Program-made: the position numbers and the translations under genes | Notes under the pieces: model-generated | Seen by the model: only the letters and a program-made list of their open reading frames with translations | What the model was told of the DNA's origin: nothing | Databases searched by the model: none | Shown here: positions 37,063-46,948 of the stretch, in pieces | Position numbering within the stretch: the stretch's first letter is position 1 | Layout: each line of letters begins with the position of its first letter | Assembly (NCBI RefSeq): GCF_010211765.1 | Contig: NZ_PDWO01000006.1 | Location: 62,001-126,000, forward strand | Source of the DNA: Pseudoxanthomonas kaohsiungensis | GTDB taxonomy: Bacteria > Pseudomonadota > Gammaproteobacteria > Xanthomonadales > Xanthomonadaceae | Direction of reading: 5' to 3' | DNA: 64,000 bases

Positions 37063-37998
37063 TCAGGCCAGCGAATACCCGAACTGCTGCTTGAACTGGT
37101 CGTTGAATTCGTCGAAGTCGAAGCGCTGGTTCTGGGTGCCGGGATGCTCGACCTTCAGCGCGCCCATCAGGTTGCCCATGCGGCCGATGGTCAGCCAGTC
37201 GTAGCCCTTGTCGATGCCGAAGATCAGGCCGGCGCGGAAGGCGTCGCCGCAGCCGGTCGGGTCGACCACGCGGCGCTCGTGCGCCGGTGGCACGTCGTAG
37301 GTCTTCTCGGGCGTGTGCACCAGCGCGCCGCGCGGGCCCTGGGTGGTGATGTAGGCCTTGACCCGGGAGACGATCTCGCGGTCGTTCCAGCCGGTGCGTT
37401 CCTGCAGCAGGTTGGACTCGTAGTCGTTGACGACCACGTAATCGGCCTGCTCGATGAACTGGCGCAGCTCCTGCCCGTTGAACAGCGGCATCGCCTGGCC
37501 GGGGTCGAAGATGAACGGCACGCCCATCTCCTGGAACTCGTTCGCGTTCTGCAGCATGCCCTCGCGGCCATCCGGGCCGACCAGGCCCAGGGTGATGCCG
37601 GGCACGTCGCGGGCGTGGTTCTCGTAGGAGCGCATCATCGCGCCGGGATGGAAGGCGGTGATCTGGTTGTTGTCGTGGTCGGTGGTGATGAACGCCTGCG
37701 GGGTGAACAGCTCGTCGATCACCTTCACCCGCGACAGGTCGATGCCTAGCGCCTGGAAATGCTCGCGGTAGGGCCCGAAGTCCGAACCGACGGTGCCCAT
37801 CGGGACCGGCTTGCCGCCCAGCAGGTGCAGGTTGTAGGCGATGTTGCCGGCGCAGCCGCCGAACTCGCGGCGCATCCGCGGCACCAGGAACGACACGTTC
37901 AGGATGTGGACCTTGTCCGGCAGGATGTGGTTCTTGAACTGGTCCGGGAACACCATGATGGTGTCGTAGGCAAGGGAACCACAGATCAGGGTGGACAT
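37063..37998 (-). CDS. PfkB-family carbohydrate kinase (adenosine kinase-like)
   Basis: A ribokinase-like sugar/nucleoside kinase of 311 aa. The GGCAGNIAYNLHLLGG motif near residue 43 is PfkB signature 1, and DPTGCGDAFRAGLIFG (about residue 248) is signature 2 with the catalytic aspartate. Close relatives in gammaproteobacteria are annotated as adenosine kinase or generic carbohydrate kinase; the substrate cannot be read from the sequence. The longer open frame was cut to the ATG beginning MSTLICGSLAYDT. It is divergent from mreB across a 335-nt gap. Confidence 0.88.
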   Translation of the reverse strand: MSTLICGSLAYDTIMVFPDQFKNHILPDKVHILNVSFLVPRMRREFGGCAGNIAYNLHLLGGKPVPMGTVGSDFGPYREHFQALGIDLSRVKVIDELFTPQAFITTDHDNNQITAFHPGAMMRSYENHARDVPGITLGLVGPDGREGMLQNANEFQEMGVPFIFDPGQAMPLFNGQELRQFIEQADYVVVNDYESNLLQERTGWNDREIVSRVKAYITTQGPRGALVHTPEKTYDVPPAHERRVVDPTGCGDAFRAGLIFGIDKGYDWLTIGRMGNLMGALKVEHPGTQNQRFDFDEFNDQFKQQFGYSLA

Positions 37999-38197
37999 CG
38001 TCTGGCTGCTCGGGAGGCCCGGGGGCGGGCAAGGGGCGCGGGCGGCGAGCGTGCGGGACGGCGCGCGTCCCGGCACCGCGGCGCCGGTGCGAAGGTTACC
38101 GGCTGCATCCCGGCACGGCCAGCCCGGCGGGGCGGCCCGATCCCCGCCCGGCGCCCGGGGACAGCGGCGAAAGTCGCGGTTTTGCCGTGGAATTTCC

Positions 38198-38226
38198 TTG
38201 CCCGGGCCGGGTACCGTTGCTAGGCT
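38198..38226 (+). promoter_or_regulatory. mreB: Candidate sigma-70 promoter for mreB
   Basis: TTGCCC (38198-38203) and TAGGCT (38221-38226) are separated by 17 nt and lie about 100 nt before the mreB ATG. The 335-nt gap between the PfkB kinase and mreB shows no gene; this is its only promoter-like pair. Confidence 0.45.
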
Positions 38227-38228
38227 AG

Positions 38229-39380
<1,152 letters not shown>

Positions 39381-39396
39381 CCGGACGCCACGTGGT

Positions 39397-39423
39397 GCCC
39401 GCCGCGGCGCGGCACCGGCGGGC
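39397..39423 (+). terminator. Hairpin in the mreB-mreC spacer
   Basis: GCCCGCCG (39397-39404) pairs with CGGCGGGC (39416-39423) across an 11-nt loop. No U-run follows. It could attenuate transcription from mreB into mreC. Confidence 0.3.
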
Positions 39424-39482
39424 GCAGGCCCGCGTCCGCCGCCATACTGCCCTCTTCGCCGCCGCGCCCCTGACCGTCCTCC

Positions 39483-40550
39483 GTGTCGTCCTATCCCGGA
39501 CCTGCCGCCGCTGCCCGACCTGGTGACACCGCCGGCACGCTGCGCCTGCTGGCGTACCTGGCGCTGGCCGTCACCCTGCTGGTCCTGGACCATCGTGGCG
39601 GCTGGCTGCACCAGGCCCGCGCCCAGGCCGGCCTGCTGGTGCAGCCGGTGTGGGCGCTGGCCGGACTGCCGGGACGCCTGGGCAGCGGCCTCAAGGACGG
39701 GCTGGCCTCGCGCGAGGCGCTGCTGGAGGAGAACCGGCAGCTGCGCAACGACCTGCTGCTGTCCAATGCGCGCCTGACCCGGCTGCGCAACGCCGCCATC
39801 GACAACGCCCAGCTGCGCGACCTGCTCGGCGTGGTCGAGCGCGGCGGCCTGGACGTGCAGCTGGTGCCGATCCTCGACATCGACCTGGCGCCTTCGCGGC
39901 AGCGGCTGGTGCTGGCCGCCGGCAGCCGCGAGGGCGTGCGCCTGGGCCAGGCGGTGATCGATGCCGGCGGCCTGCTCGGCCAGGTGGTCGAGGTGACGCC
40001 GCTGCATTCGACCGTGCTGCTGCTGACCGATCCCGACCACGCGGTGCCGGTGATGATCGCGCGCAACGGCGTGCGCCTGATCGCCTACGGCGGCGGCGAC
40101 CGCCTGGAGCTGCGCGACGTGCCGCTCAACCGCGACGTGGAGGTCGGCGACACCCTGGTGACCTCCGGCCTGGGCGGACGCTTCCCGCCGGGCTTCCCGG
40201 TGGCCACCATCACCGCGCTGCGGCCGGACGAGAGCCAGGCCTTCCTGGTCGGCGAACTGGCGCCGGCCGCGCAGCTGGACCGCGGCCGCGACGTGCTGCT
40301 GTTGCGCAGCGGTGCGCCGCTGCCGCTGCCGGCCGCCCGGGGCGCCGCGGCCGGGGCGGACGCGAATGCCGCCGCGAACGCCGCTCCGGCCAGCACCCCG
40401 GCGACCGTTCCGTCCAGCCCTCCGCCGCGGCCGGCAGCCACGCGCGATGGCAGCGGCGCAGAGGCAGACGCCACTGGCGCGGCGCGGCCGCCTGCCTCGA
40501 CCCCGCCGCCAGCGGTGCCCAGCAACCCGCCGCGGGAGACGCCGCGATGA
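39483..40550 (+). CDS. mreC: Rod shape-determining protein MreC
   Basis: A periplasmic scaffold of the elongasome (355 aa, GTG start). One transmembrane helix (about residues 22-40) is followed by a coiled coil (EALLEENRQLRNDLLL and LTRLRNA) and the two-lobed MreC beta domain (about 105-270; GLLGQVVEVTPLHSTVLLLTD, split by the fold). A low-complexity Ala/Pro/Ser tail of about 80 residues follows; such tails are common in this family of bacteria. The stop overlaps the mreD start by 4 nt. Confidence 0.95.
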   Translation: MSSYPGPAAAARPGDTAGTLRLLAYLALAVTLLVLDHRGGWLHQARAQAGLLVQPVWALAGLPGRLGSGLKDGLASREALLEENRQLRNDLLLSNARLTRLRNAAIDNAQLRDLLGVVERGGLDVQLVPILDIDLAPSRQRLVLAAGSREGVRLGQAVIDAGGLLGQVVEVTPLHSTVLLLTDPDHAVPVMIARNGVRLIAYGGGDRLELRDVPLNRDVEVGDTLVTSGLGGRFPPGFPVATITALRPDESQAFLVGELAPAAQLDRGRDVLLLRSGAPLPLPAARGAAAGADANAAANAAPASTPATVPSSPPPRPAATRDGSGAEADATGAARPPASTPPPAVPSNPPRETPR

Positions 40551-41032
40551 GCCGCCTGCGCGATGGCGGCTGGATCCTGCCGGCGAGCCTGTGCGTGGCC
40601 CTGCTGCTGGGCCTGCTGCCGCTGCCGGAGACGCTGCAGCCGCTGCGCCCGTACTGGCTGGCGCTGGTGCTGGCCTACTGGGTGATCGAAGCCCCCTCGC
40701 GCGCCGGCCTGGGCCTGGCCTTCTGCGTGGGGCTGGCGGCCGACCTGGCCTACGGCGGCCTGCTCGGCGAGCAGGCGCTGCGGCTGGTGATCATGGCCTT
40801 CATCCTGCAGCGTTTCCGCGCGCGGCTGCGGTTCTTCCCGCTGTCGCAGCAGGCCCTGGCGATCGGCGCGCTGCTGCTGAACGACCGCATCGTCAGCGCG
40901 GCGATCCACCTGGCGCTGGGACAGCCGACCCTGCCCTGGCATTACTGGTGGGCGCCGGTGCTGGGCATGCTGCTGTGGCCGCCGCTGTTCCTGCTGCTGG
41001 ATGCGCTGCGCCTGGGCCGGCGTGGCGACTGA
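40547..41032 (+). CDS. mreD: Rod shape-determining protein MreD
   Basis: An inner-membrane elongasome protein (161 aa) with five to six helices. The family-typical PYWLALVLAYWVIEAPSR and GLAADLAYGGLLGEQALRL regions are present. It is translated from an ATG overlapping the mreC stop (ATGA), and mrdA follows after 3 nt, so the genes form one translational unit. Confidence 0.94.
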   Translation: MSRLRDGGWILPASLCVALLLGLLPLPETLQPLRPYWLALVLAYWVIEAPSRAGLGLAFCVGLAADLAYGGLLGEQALRLVIMAFILQRFRARLRFFPLSQQALAIGALLLNDRIVSAAIHLALGQPTLPWHYWWAPVLGMLLWPPLFLLLDALRLGRRGD

Positions 41033-41035
41033 GCC

Positions 41036-43297
41036 GTGAACAGCCGTCGCCCGGTCAAGAACCCGCACGCGGAAGCCGAGCAGTTCCGCCGCCGCGCCGC
41101 GATCGGCTTCATCGGCGTGGCCCTGGCGCTGCTGGGCCTGGGCGCGTGGTACTTCCGCCTGCAGGTGCTGCAGCACGACGATTACGCCACCCGCTCGGAA
41201 GCCAACCGCATCCGGCCAAAACCCGTCGTGCCGGCGCGCGGCATGATCTACGACCGCCAGGGCCGGCTGCTGGCCGAGAACCTGCCGGCGTTCCGCCTCG
41301 ACGTCACCCCCGACAAGGCCGGCGACCTGGACAAGCTGCTGGCCGAACTGGGCCAGGTGATCGCGCTGGACGAGGACGAGATCGCCCACTTCCGGCGCGA
41401 GCGCAAGTCCAGCCGCGGCTTCCTGCCGATCACCCTGAAGCTGCGCCTGAGCGACGAGGAGATGGCGGCCTTCGCGGTCAACCGCTGGCGCTTCCCGGGC
41501 GTGGAGCTGCAGCCCTACCTGACCCGGCACTATCCCCACGGCGACCTGTTCGCGCACGTGATCGGCTACGTCGGCCGGATCGACGAGGACGACCTGGCCA
41601 AGTTGGGCGAGGGCGGCGCGGCGCTGACCCACATCGGCAAGACCGGCGTGGAGCGCGCCTACGAGGAACTGCTGCGCGGCCAGGTCGGCTACGAGCAGAT
41701 CGAGACCAATGTGCAGGGCCGCGCGCTGCGCACCGTGGGCCGTGTGCCGGCGCGGCCGGGTGCCGACCTGCGCCTGTCGATCGACGCCGAGCTGCAGCGC
41801 GCCACGGTCGCCGCGTTCGGCGAGCTGGAGGGCACGGCGGTGGCGATGGACCCGCGCACCGGCGAGATCCTGGCCCTGGTCAGCCTGCCGTCGTTCGACG
41901 CCAACCTGTTCGTCAACGGCATCTCGCACGCCGACTACCGCGCCCTGAGCGACAACCCGTCGCGGCCGCAGTTCAACCGCGCCGTGCTCGGCGGCGTGGC
42001 GCCGGGCTCCACGCTCAAGCCGTTCCTGGCCCTGGCCGGGCTGGACAGCGGCACCCGCCGGCCGGAGGACCGCACCCTGTCGACCGGCATGTTCTACCTG
42101 CCGGGCACGCGGCGCGGCTGGGGTGACTCGCACCGCGGCGGCCACGGCTGGACCGATGCGCGCAAGTCGATCGCCGATTCGGTCAACACGTACTACTACA
42201 AGCTCGCCCTGGACATGGGCATCGACGAGATCGACCGTTACCTGCGCCGCTACGGCTTCGGCCAGCCCAGCGGCATCGACCTGTCCGGCGAGAACACCGG
42301 GATCCTGCCCAATCCGGCCTGGAAGCTGAAGAACCGCAAGGAGCGCTGGTATCCCGGCGACACGGTGAACATCAGCATCGGCCAGGGCGACTGGAAGGTG
42401 ACCCCGCTGCAGATGGTGCGCGGCACCGGCGCGCTGGCCGACGACGGCCGGTTGCGGCGGCCGCACCTGGTGCAGGCGCGGCGCGACCGCTTCGACGCGC
42501 CCTGGGCGCCGCTGCCGCAGCCGGCGCCCACCCTCATCAGCGACAGCCCGGCGGACCTGCAGGTGGTGCGCGAGGGCATGGTCATGACCGTGCACGGGCC
42601 CGGCGGCACCGCGCGCGCGATCGGTGCCGGCTCGCCTTACCTGATCGCCGGCAAGACCGGCACCGCGCAGGTGGTCAGCCGCCGCGGCACCGCGGCGGTC
42701 GATCCGCGCAGCCTGCCGATGCACCTGCGCCATCGCGCGCTGTTCATCGGCTATGCGCCGGCCGACGACCCGCAGATCGCGGTGGCGGTGGCTGTGGAGG
42801 GTGGCGGTTACGGCGGCAGCACCGCGGCGCCGATCGCCAAGGCGATCTTCGATGCCTGGCTGCTGGGCAAGCTGCCGGCGGGGCTGGAGCCGATCGACGG
42901 ACCGGCGACGGCGCCGGCCTGCGCGCCGGAGGATGCAGCGTGCCTGCAGGCGCCGCCGGCGCCCGCTGCGGGCGCGTCGGGCGCGGCTCGCGTGCTGGTG
43001 GATCGGCCGGCGTCGGCGGCGCCCGGCAGCGATGGCACGAGCGGTGCCGGTGCCGCTACGCGGGTTGCAGGGCCTTCCGGGTCGGCCTCGACGTCACCGC
43101 TCGCCGGTCGGGCGGGCGACGCGGACGCCGCATCCCGTTCGGCGGCAGCAGCAGGGGCGGGGCCGCCAGCGTCTTCCGTCCCGGCGTCGGCCTCGGCACC
43201 GACGTCCCGCCCGGCGCCGCCGGTGCCCGCGCCTGCACGGGCGGACGCGGCCGAGCGTGACAGCGACAGCGCGGACGGACGCGAGGTGCGCCGGTGA
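41036..43297 (+). CDS. mrdA: Penicillin-binding protein 2 (elongasome transpeptidase)
   Basis: The class B PBP that cross-links peptidoglycan during elongation, partner of RodA. One membrane helix (about residues 20-40) precedes the pedestal domain, with RPKPVVPARGMIYDRQGRLL split around residue 63. In the transpeptidase domain the motifs are S325-T-L-K328, S382-V-N384 and K540-T-G542. At 753 aa it is about 120-130 residues longer than the usual 630. The excess is a C-terminal Ala/Pro/Ser tail after about residue 620 with two cysteines near its start (APACAPEDAAC). It has a GTG start, and overlaps rodA by 4 nt. Confidence 0.96.
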   Translation: MNSRRPVKNPHAEAEQFRRRAAIGFIGVALALLGLGAWYFRLQVLQHDDYATRSEANRIRPKPVVPARGMIYDRQGRLLAENLPAFRLDVTPDKAGDLDKLLAELGQVIALDEDEIAHFRRERKSSRGFLPITLKLRLSDEEMAAFAVNRWRFPGVELQPYLTRHYPHGDLFAHVIGYVGRIDEDDLAKLGEGGAALTHIGKTGVERAYEELLRGQVGYEQIETNVQGRALRTVGRVPARPGADLRLSIDAELQRATVAAFGELEGTAVAMDPRTGEILALVSLPSFDANLFVNGISHADYRALSDNPSRPQFNRAVLGGVAPGSTLKPFLALAGLDSGTRRPEDRTLSTGMFYLPGTRRGWGDSHRGGHGWTDARKSIADSVNTYYYKLALDMGIDEIDRYLRRYGFGQPSGIDLSGENTGILPNPAWKLKNRKERWYPGDTVNISIGQGDWKVTPLQMVRGTGALADDGRLRRPHLVQARRDRFDAPWAPLPQPAPTLISDSPADLQVVREGMVMTVHGPGGTARAIGAGSPYLIAGKTGTAQVVSRRGTAAVDPRSLPMHLRHRALFIGYAPADDPQIAVAVAVEGGGYGGSTAAPIAKAIFDAWLLGKLPAGLEPIDGPATAPACAPEDAACLQAPPAPAAGASGAARVLVDRPASAAPGSDGTSGAGAATRVAGPSGSASTSPLAGRAGDADAASRSAAAAGAGPPASSVPASASAPTSRPAPPVPAPARADAAERDSDSADGREVRR

Positions 43298-44415
43298 GGG
43301 ACTTCCTGCGCTGGCTGCTGGACATTGGCGCGCGTGCCACGCGCACCCTGGACTGGCCGCTGCTGCTGGCGCTGTTCGCGCTGATGGGCTTCGGCCTGGC
43401 GGTGCTGTACAGCGCCGGCGGCGCCAGCAACGGGCCGGCGCTGATTAAGGCCCAGGGCGCGCGCTTCGCGGTCGGCCTGCTGGCCATGTGGGCGCTGTCG
43501 CGGGTGTCGGTGATCCGCATGCGCGCGTGGTCGCCGCCGGTGTACCTGCTCTCGCTGCTGCCGCTGGTCGCGGTGCTGCTGGTGGGCACCGGCAAGCATG
43601 GCCGGCACTGGCTGGACCTGGGCGTGTTCTACCTGCAGCCGTCGGAACTTCTGAAGATCAGCCTGCCGATGATGGTCGCCTGGTACCTGCACCGGCGGCC
43701 GCTGCCGCCGCGCATCGACACGGTGCTGGTGGCCGGCGTGCTGGTCGCCGTGCCGACCGGCCTGATCCTGCTGCAGCCGGATTTCGGCACCGGCATGCTG
43801 ATCGCGGCCAGCGGCGTGTTCGCGCTGCTGCTGGCGGGGTTGCCGTGGTGGTGGGTCGGCGTGGCCGTCGGCGGCGTGGCCGCGGTCGCGCCGGCGGCCT
43901 GGATCTGGCTGCTGCGGCCGTACCAGAAGGACCGCATCCTCACCTTCCTGGAGCCCGAGCGCGACCCGCTGGGCACCGGCTGGAACATCATCCAGTCCAA
44001 GATCGCGATCGGTTCCGGCGGCCTGACCGGCAAGGGCTGGGGCGAGGGCAGCCAGTCGCACCTGAACTTCATCCCCGAGCAGACCACCGACTTCGTGTTC
44101 GCGGTGCTGAGCGAGGAGTTCGGCTGGATCGGCGTGGCCACGGTGCTGGCGCTGTACCTGTTCGTGATCGGCCGCTGCCTGTGGATCGCGATGGAGGCGC
44201 GCGACACCTACTCGCGCCTGCTCGCCGGTTCGCTGGGCCTGGCGTTCTTCGTCTACGTGCTGGTCAACGGCGGCATGGTCTCCGGCCTGCTGCCGGTGGT
44301 GGGCGTGCCGATGCCGCTGCTCAGCTACGGCGGCACCTCGGCGGTATCGCTGCTGGCCGGGCTCGGGCTGGTGATGGCGGTGCGCACGCACCGCCCGGTA
44401 CATGGCTACCGCTGA
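43294..44415 (+). CDS. rodA: Peptidoglycan glycosyltransferase RodA
   Basis: A SEDS-family glycosyltransferase (373 aa) that polymerises lipid II together with PBP2. It has ten helices and the SEDS hallmarks LLQPDFGTGMLI and GSGGLTGKGWGEGSQS. FIPEQTTDFVFAVLSEEFGW is in the large periplasmic loop and PLLSYGGTSAVSLL is near the C-terminus. The GTG start overlaps the mrdA stop by 4 nt. Confidence 0.97.
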   Translation: MRDFLRWLLDIGARATRTLDWPLLLALFALMGFGLAVLYSAGGASNGPALIKAQGARFAVGLLAMWALSRVSVIRMRAWSPPVYLLSLLPLVAVLLVGTGKHGRHWLDLGVFYLQPSELLKISLPMMVAWYLHRRPLPPRIDTVLVAGVLVAVPTGLILLQPDFGTGMLIAASGVFALLLAGLPWWWVGVAVGGVAAVAPAAWIWLLRPYQKDRILTFLEPERDPLGTGWNIIQSKIAIGSGGLTGKGWGEGSQSHLNFIPEQTTDFVFAVLSEEFGWIGVATVLALYLFVIGRCLWIAMEARDTYSRLLAGSLGLAFFVYVLVNGGMVSGLLPVVGVPMPLLSYGGTSAVSLLAGLGLVMAVRTHRPVHGYR

Positions 44416-44488
44416 CGCCGCGGGCCGGCGGATGCGACGGAAAATCCGGTGGTTCCGCGTGTTTGCGCACGATGCTACCCTGCCGTCG

Positions 44489-45613
44489 ATGATGAAACCC
44501 GCGCTTGCCAGCCTGTTGGCTCTCGGTCTCCTCGGATGCATCCCGAAGGAGGCGTTCGTTTCCCCGCCGTCGTCGGCCGCCGCCGTCGCCAGGCCCGCCA
44601 CGCCGGCCGAAGCGGCGCCGGAGAAGCCGGTCGCGCCGCCGGTCGATCTCACCCCGGTGCCATTCGAGATCGCGCGCGCCAACTTCGTGCGCGACACGTC
44701 GGCGCGTTTCGGCATCCCGGCCGCCGAGATCGAGGCGACGCTGGCGCAGGCGACCGTGCTCGACAGCGTGGTTACCGCGATGTCGCGCCCGGCCGAGCGG
44801 GTCAAGCCGTGGCACGAGTACCGGCCGATGTTCATCAGCCAGGCACGGATCGACGGCGGCCGTGCGTTCCTGGCCAAGCATCGCGAGGCCCTCGACAAGG
44901 TGCAGGCCAGGACCGGCGTGCCGGCCGAGCTGGTGGTGGCGATCATCGGCGTGGAGACCAGCTACGGCGGCAACACCGGCCGCTACTCGGTGCTCGACGC
45001 GCTGTACACGCTGGCCTTCAACTACCCGCGCAGCGGCGACCCGGCCAAGCTCGAGCGCGAAGTGCGCCGCGAACTGTTCTTCCGCGACGAACTGGCGCAA
45101 CTGTTCGCGCTGGGGCGCGAGGAGAAGCTGGACATCGCCGCGCTCAAGGGCAGCTACGCCGGGGCGATGGGCATGGGCCAGTTCATGCCCTCGAGCTACC
45201 GCCAGTTCGCCGTGGACGGCGACGGCGACGGCCGCCGCGACCTGTTCGGCAGCCTGGACGACGTGTTCGCCTCGATCGCCAACTATTTCGTGAAGAAGGG
45301 CGGCTGGGTCGCCAACGCGCCGGTGGCGGCGCCGGCCACGCTCGCGGCCGGGCGGGAACCGTTCAACCCCGAGGACTGGACGCCGACCCACACCCTCGAG
45401 GAACTGGCCGCGCGCGGCTACGCGCCGGTGCAGCCGGTGCCGGCCGGCATCACCGCCACGCCGGTGTCGCTGGAAGGCAGCGCCGGCCCGCAGTACTGGC
45501 TCGGCTTCCAGAACTACTACGCGATCACCCGCTACAACATCTCCAAGATGTACGCGATGGCCGTCTACCAGTTGTCGCAGGCCATCGCCGGGCGCGAGAT
45601 CCCGCCGGCATGA
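44489..45613 (+). CDS. mltB: Lytic murein transglycosylase B, lipoprotein
   Basis: MltB cleaves the MurNAc-GlcNAc bond to give 1,6-anhydro ends in the periplasm. The 374-aa precursor starts MMKPALASLLALGLLGC with a lipobox, so it is lipid-anchored. The catalytic glutamate is E156 in IIGVETSYGGNTG. The family motifs GSYAGAMGMGQFMPSSYRQFAVD and GVSIANYF-like SIANYFVKKGGW follow. Either of two adjacent ATGs could be used. It lies 73 nt after rodA and overlaps rlpA by 4 nt. Confidence 0.94.
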   Translation: MMKPALASLLALGLLGCIPKEAFVSPPSSAAAVARPATPAEAAPEKPVAPPVDLTPVPFEIARANFVRDTSARFGIPAAEIEATLAQATVLDSVVTAMSRPAERVKPWHEYRPMFISQARIDGGRAFLAKHREALDKVQARTGVPAELVVAIIGVETSYGGNTGRYSVLDALYTLAFNYPRSGDPAKLEREVRRELFFRDELAQLFALGREEKLDIAALKGSYAGAMGMGQFMPSSYRQFAVDGDGDGRRDLFGSLDDVFASIANYFVKKGGWVANAPVAAPATLAAGREPFNPEDWTPTHTLEELAARGYAPVQPVPAGITATPVSLEGSAGPQYWLGFQNYYAITRYNISKMYAMAVYQLSQAIAGREIPPA

Positions 45614-46827
45614 GCGCTCGGCCGGCGCGCGCGCTGGTGGCGGTGCTGGCCGTGCTCGCACTGGCTGCGTGCGGTAGCGCGCCGAAGAAGTCGGCCAGCG
45701 CTTCGGCCGGCGGCAAGCCGCTGGCAGGGGCCGGCGCCGGGCACGCGCCGATGGCCGCGCTGCCGGAGGGCTGCACCGGCAAGTCGCCGTATGCCCCGGC
45801 GCAGGAAGACCCGTCGACGCGCGGCGACTACAAGGCCGGCGGCCTGTACAAGCCCGGGGTCAGCGACACCACGCCGGCCTACGTGCCCAACGTGGCCTGC
45901 ATCCCCGAGCCGGTGGTCACCCACGAGGCGCGCTCCCCGGTCGGCAACCGCTCGCCGTACACGGTGCTGGGCAAGCAGTACCACGTGATGGACCGGACCC
46001 GGGGCTACGTCGAGAAGGGCACCGCCTCCTACTACGGGGCCAAGTTCCATGGCCGCCGCACCTCCAACCAGGAGGTGTACGACATGTACGCCTTCACCGC
46101 CGCGCACAAGACCCTGCCGCTGCCCAGCTTCGCCCGGGTGACCAACCTGGACAACGGCCAGTCGGTGGTGGTGCGGGTCAACGACCGCGGCCCGTTCCAC
46201 GAGGGCCGGGTGATCGACCTCAGTTACGCGGCGGCGGTGAAGCTGGGCATCGTCGCCCGCGGCACCGGACGGGTGGAGGTGCGCGCGTTGCAGCCCGGCG
46301 ACGACGACGCCCCGCGCAGTGCCGCCGCGCGTGCGCCGCAACCGGCGCCCGTGCGCGCGGTGGCGACGACCGCTCCGGCCACCCCGGCCACCGCGATGGA
46401 CCAGCTGGTCCAGGCGCTGCCGTCCACCGGCGGCGCGGTGGCCTCCACGGTGGCCGTACCGGCGACGCCGGACGTGGCCGGCGCGGTCGTGGCGATGCTG
46501 CCGTCCTCGCAATCGGGCTCCTATGCGCCGGCGGGCGCGGCATCCGCCATGGCCGCGACCCGGGTCGACAACGGCGCCATCGCCGCGCCGGCGGCATCCG
46601 CCGGCCCGGAGCTGCAGGTCGCCAGTTTCTCCAGCCTCGACAACGCCCGGCGCGCGCTGGAGCGGTTGCTGGCCGCCGGCATCCCCGGGGCGCGGCTGGA
46701 CGACGTGGTTGCCGGTGGCCGCACCTTGTGGCGCCTGCGCGTGGCCCCCGGCGCCGCGGACACCGCGGAACTTGCCGGCCGCATCGCCGGTCTCGGATTC
46801 GGTACCCCGCAACTGGTCCGCGAATGA
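45610..46827 (+). CDS. rlpA: Septal ring lytic transglycosylase RlpA with SPOR domain
   Basis: RlpA cleaves denuded glycan strands at the septum. The 405-aa lipoprotein has a lipobox LAAC and a low-complexity N-terminal region. The double-psi beta-barrel follows (about residues 135-235; GTASYYGAKFHGRRT, LPLPSFARVTNLDNG, VRVNDRGPFHEGRVIDLS). After an Ala/Pro-rich linker, a C-terminal SPOR domain (about 335-405, LQVASFSSLDNARRALERL) should bind denuded peptidoglycan. The substrate loop reads TSNQEVYD instead of the usual TANGE-like string. It overlaps mltB by 4 nt. Confidence 0.93.
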   Translation: MSARPARALVAVLAVLALAACGSAPKKSASASAGGKPLAGAGAGHAPMAALPEGCTGKSPYAPAQEDPSTRGDYKAGGLYKPGVSDTTPAYVPNVACIPEPVVTHEARSPVGNRSPYTVLGKQYHVMDRTRGYVEKGTASYYGAKFHGRRTSNQEVYDMYAFTAAHKTLPLPSFARVTNLDNGQSVVVRVNDRGPFHEGRVIDLSYAAAVKLGIVARGTGRVEVRALQPGDDDAPRSAAARAPQPAPVRAVATTAPATPATAMDQLVQALPSTGGAVASTVAVPATPDVAGAVVAMLPSSQSGSYAPAGAASAMAATRVDNGAIAAPAASAGPELQVASFSSLDNARRALERLLAAGIPGARLDDVVAGGRTLWRLRVAPGAADTAELAGRIAGLGFGTPQLVRE

Positions 46828-46948
46828 TGAACCGGCGCGGCCAGCGCGCCGCGCTTACAATTCCCAGCCCCCGCGCGAACGTCGCCCCGCGACCGCCGCC
46901 GCCAATCCCGCCGGCCAACGGCCGGCCAATGCAGGAGTTCCCACCCGC

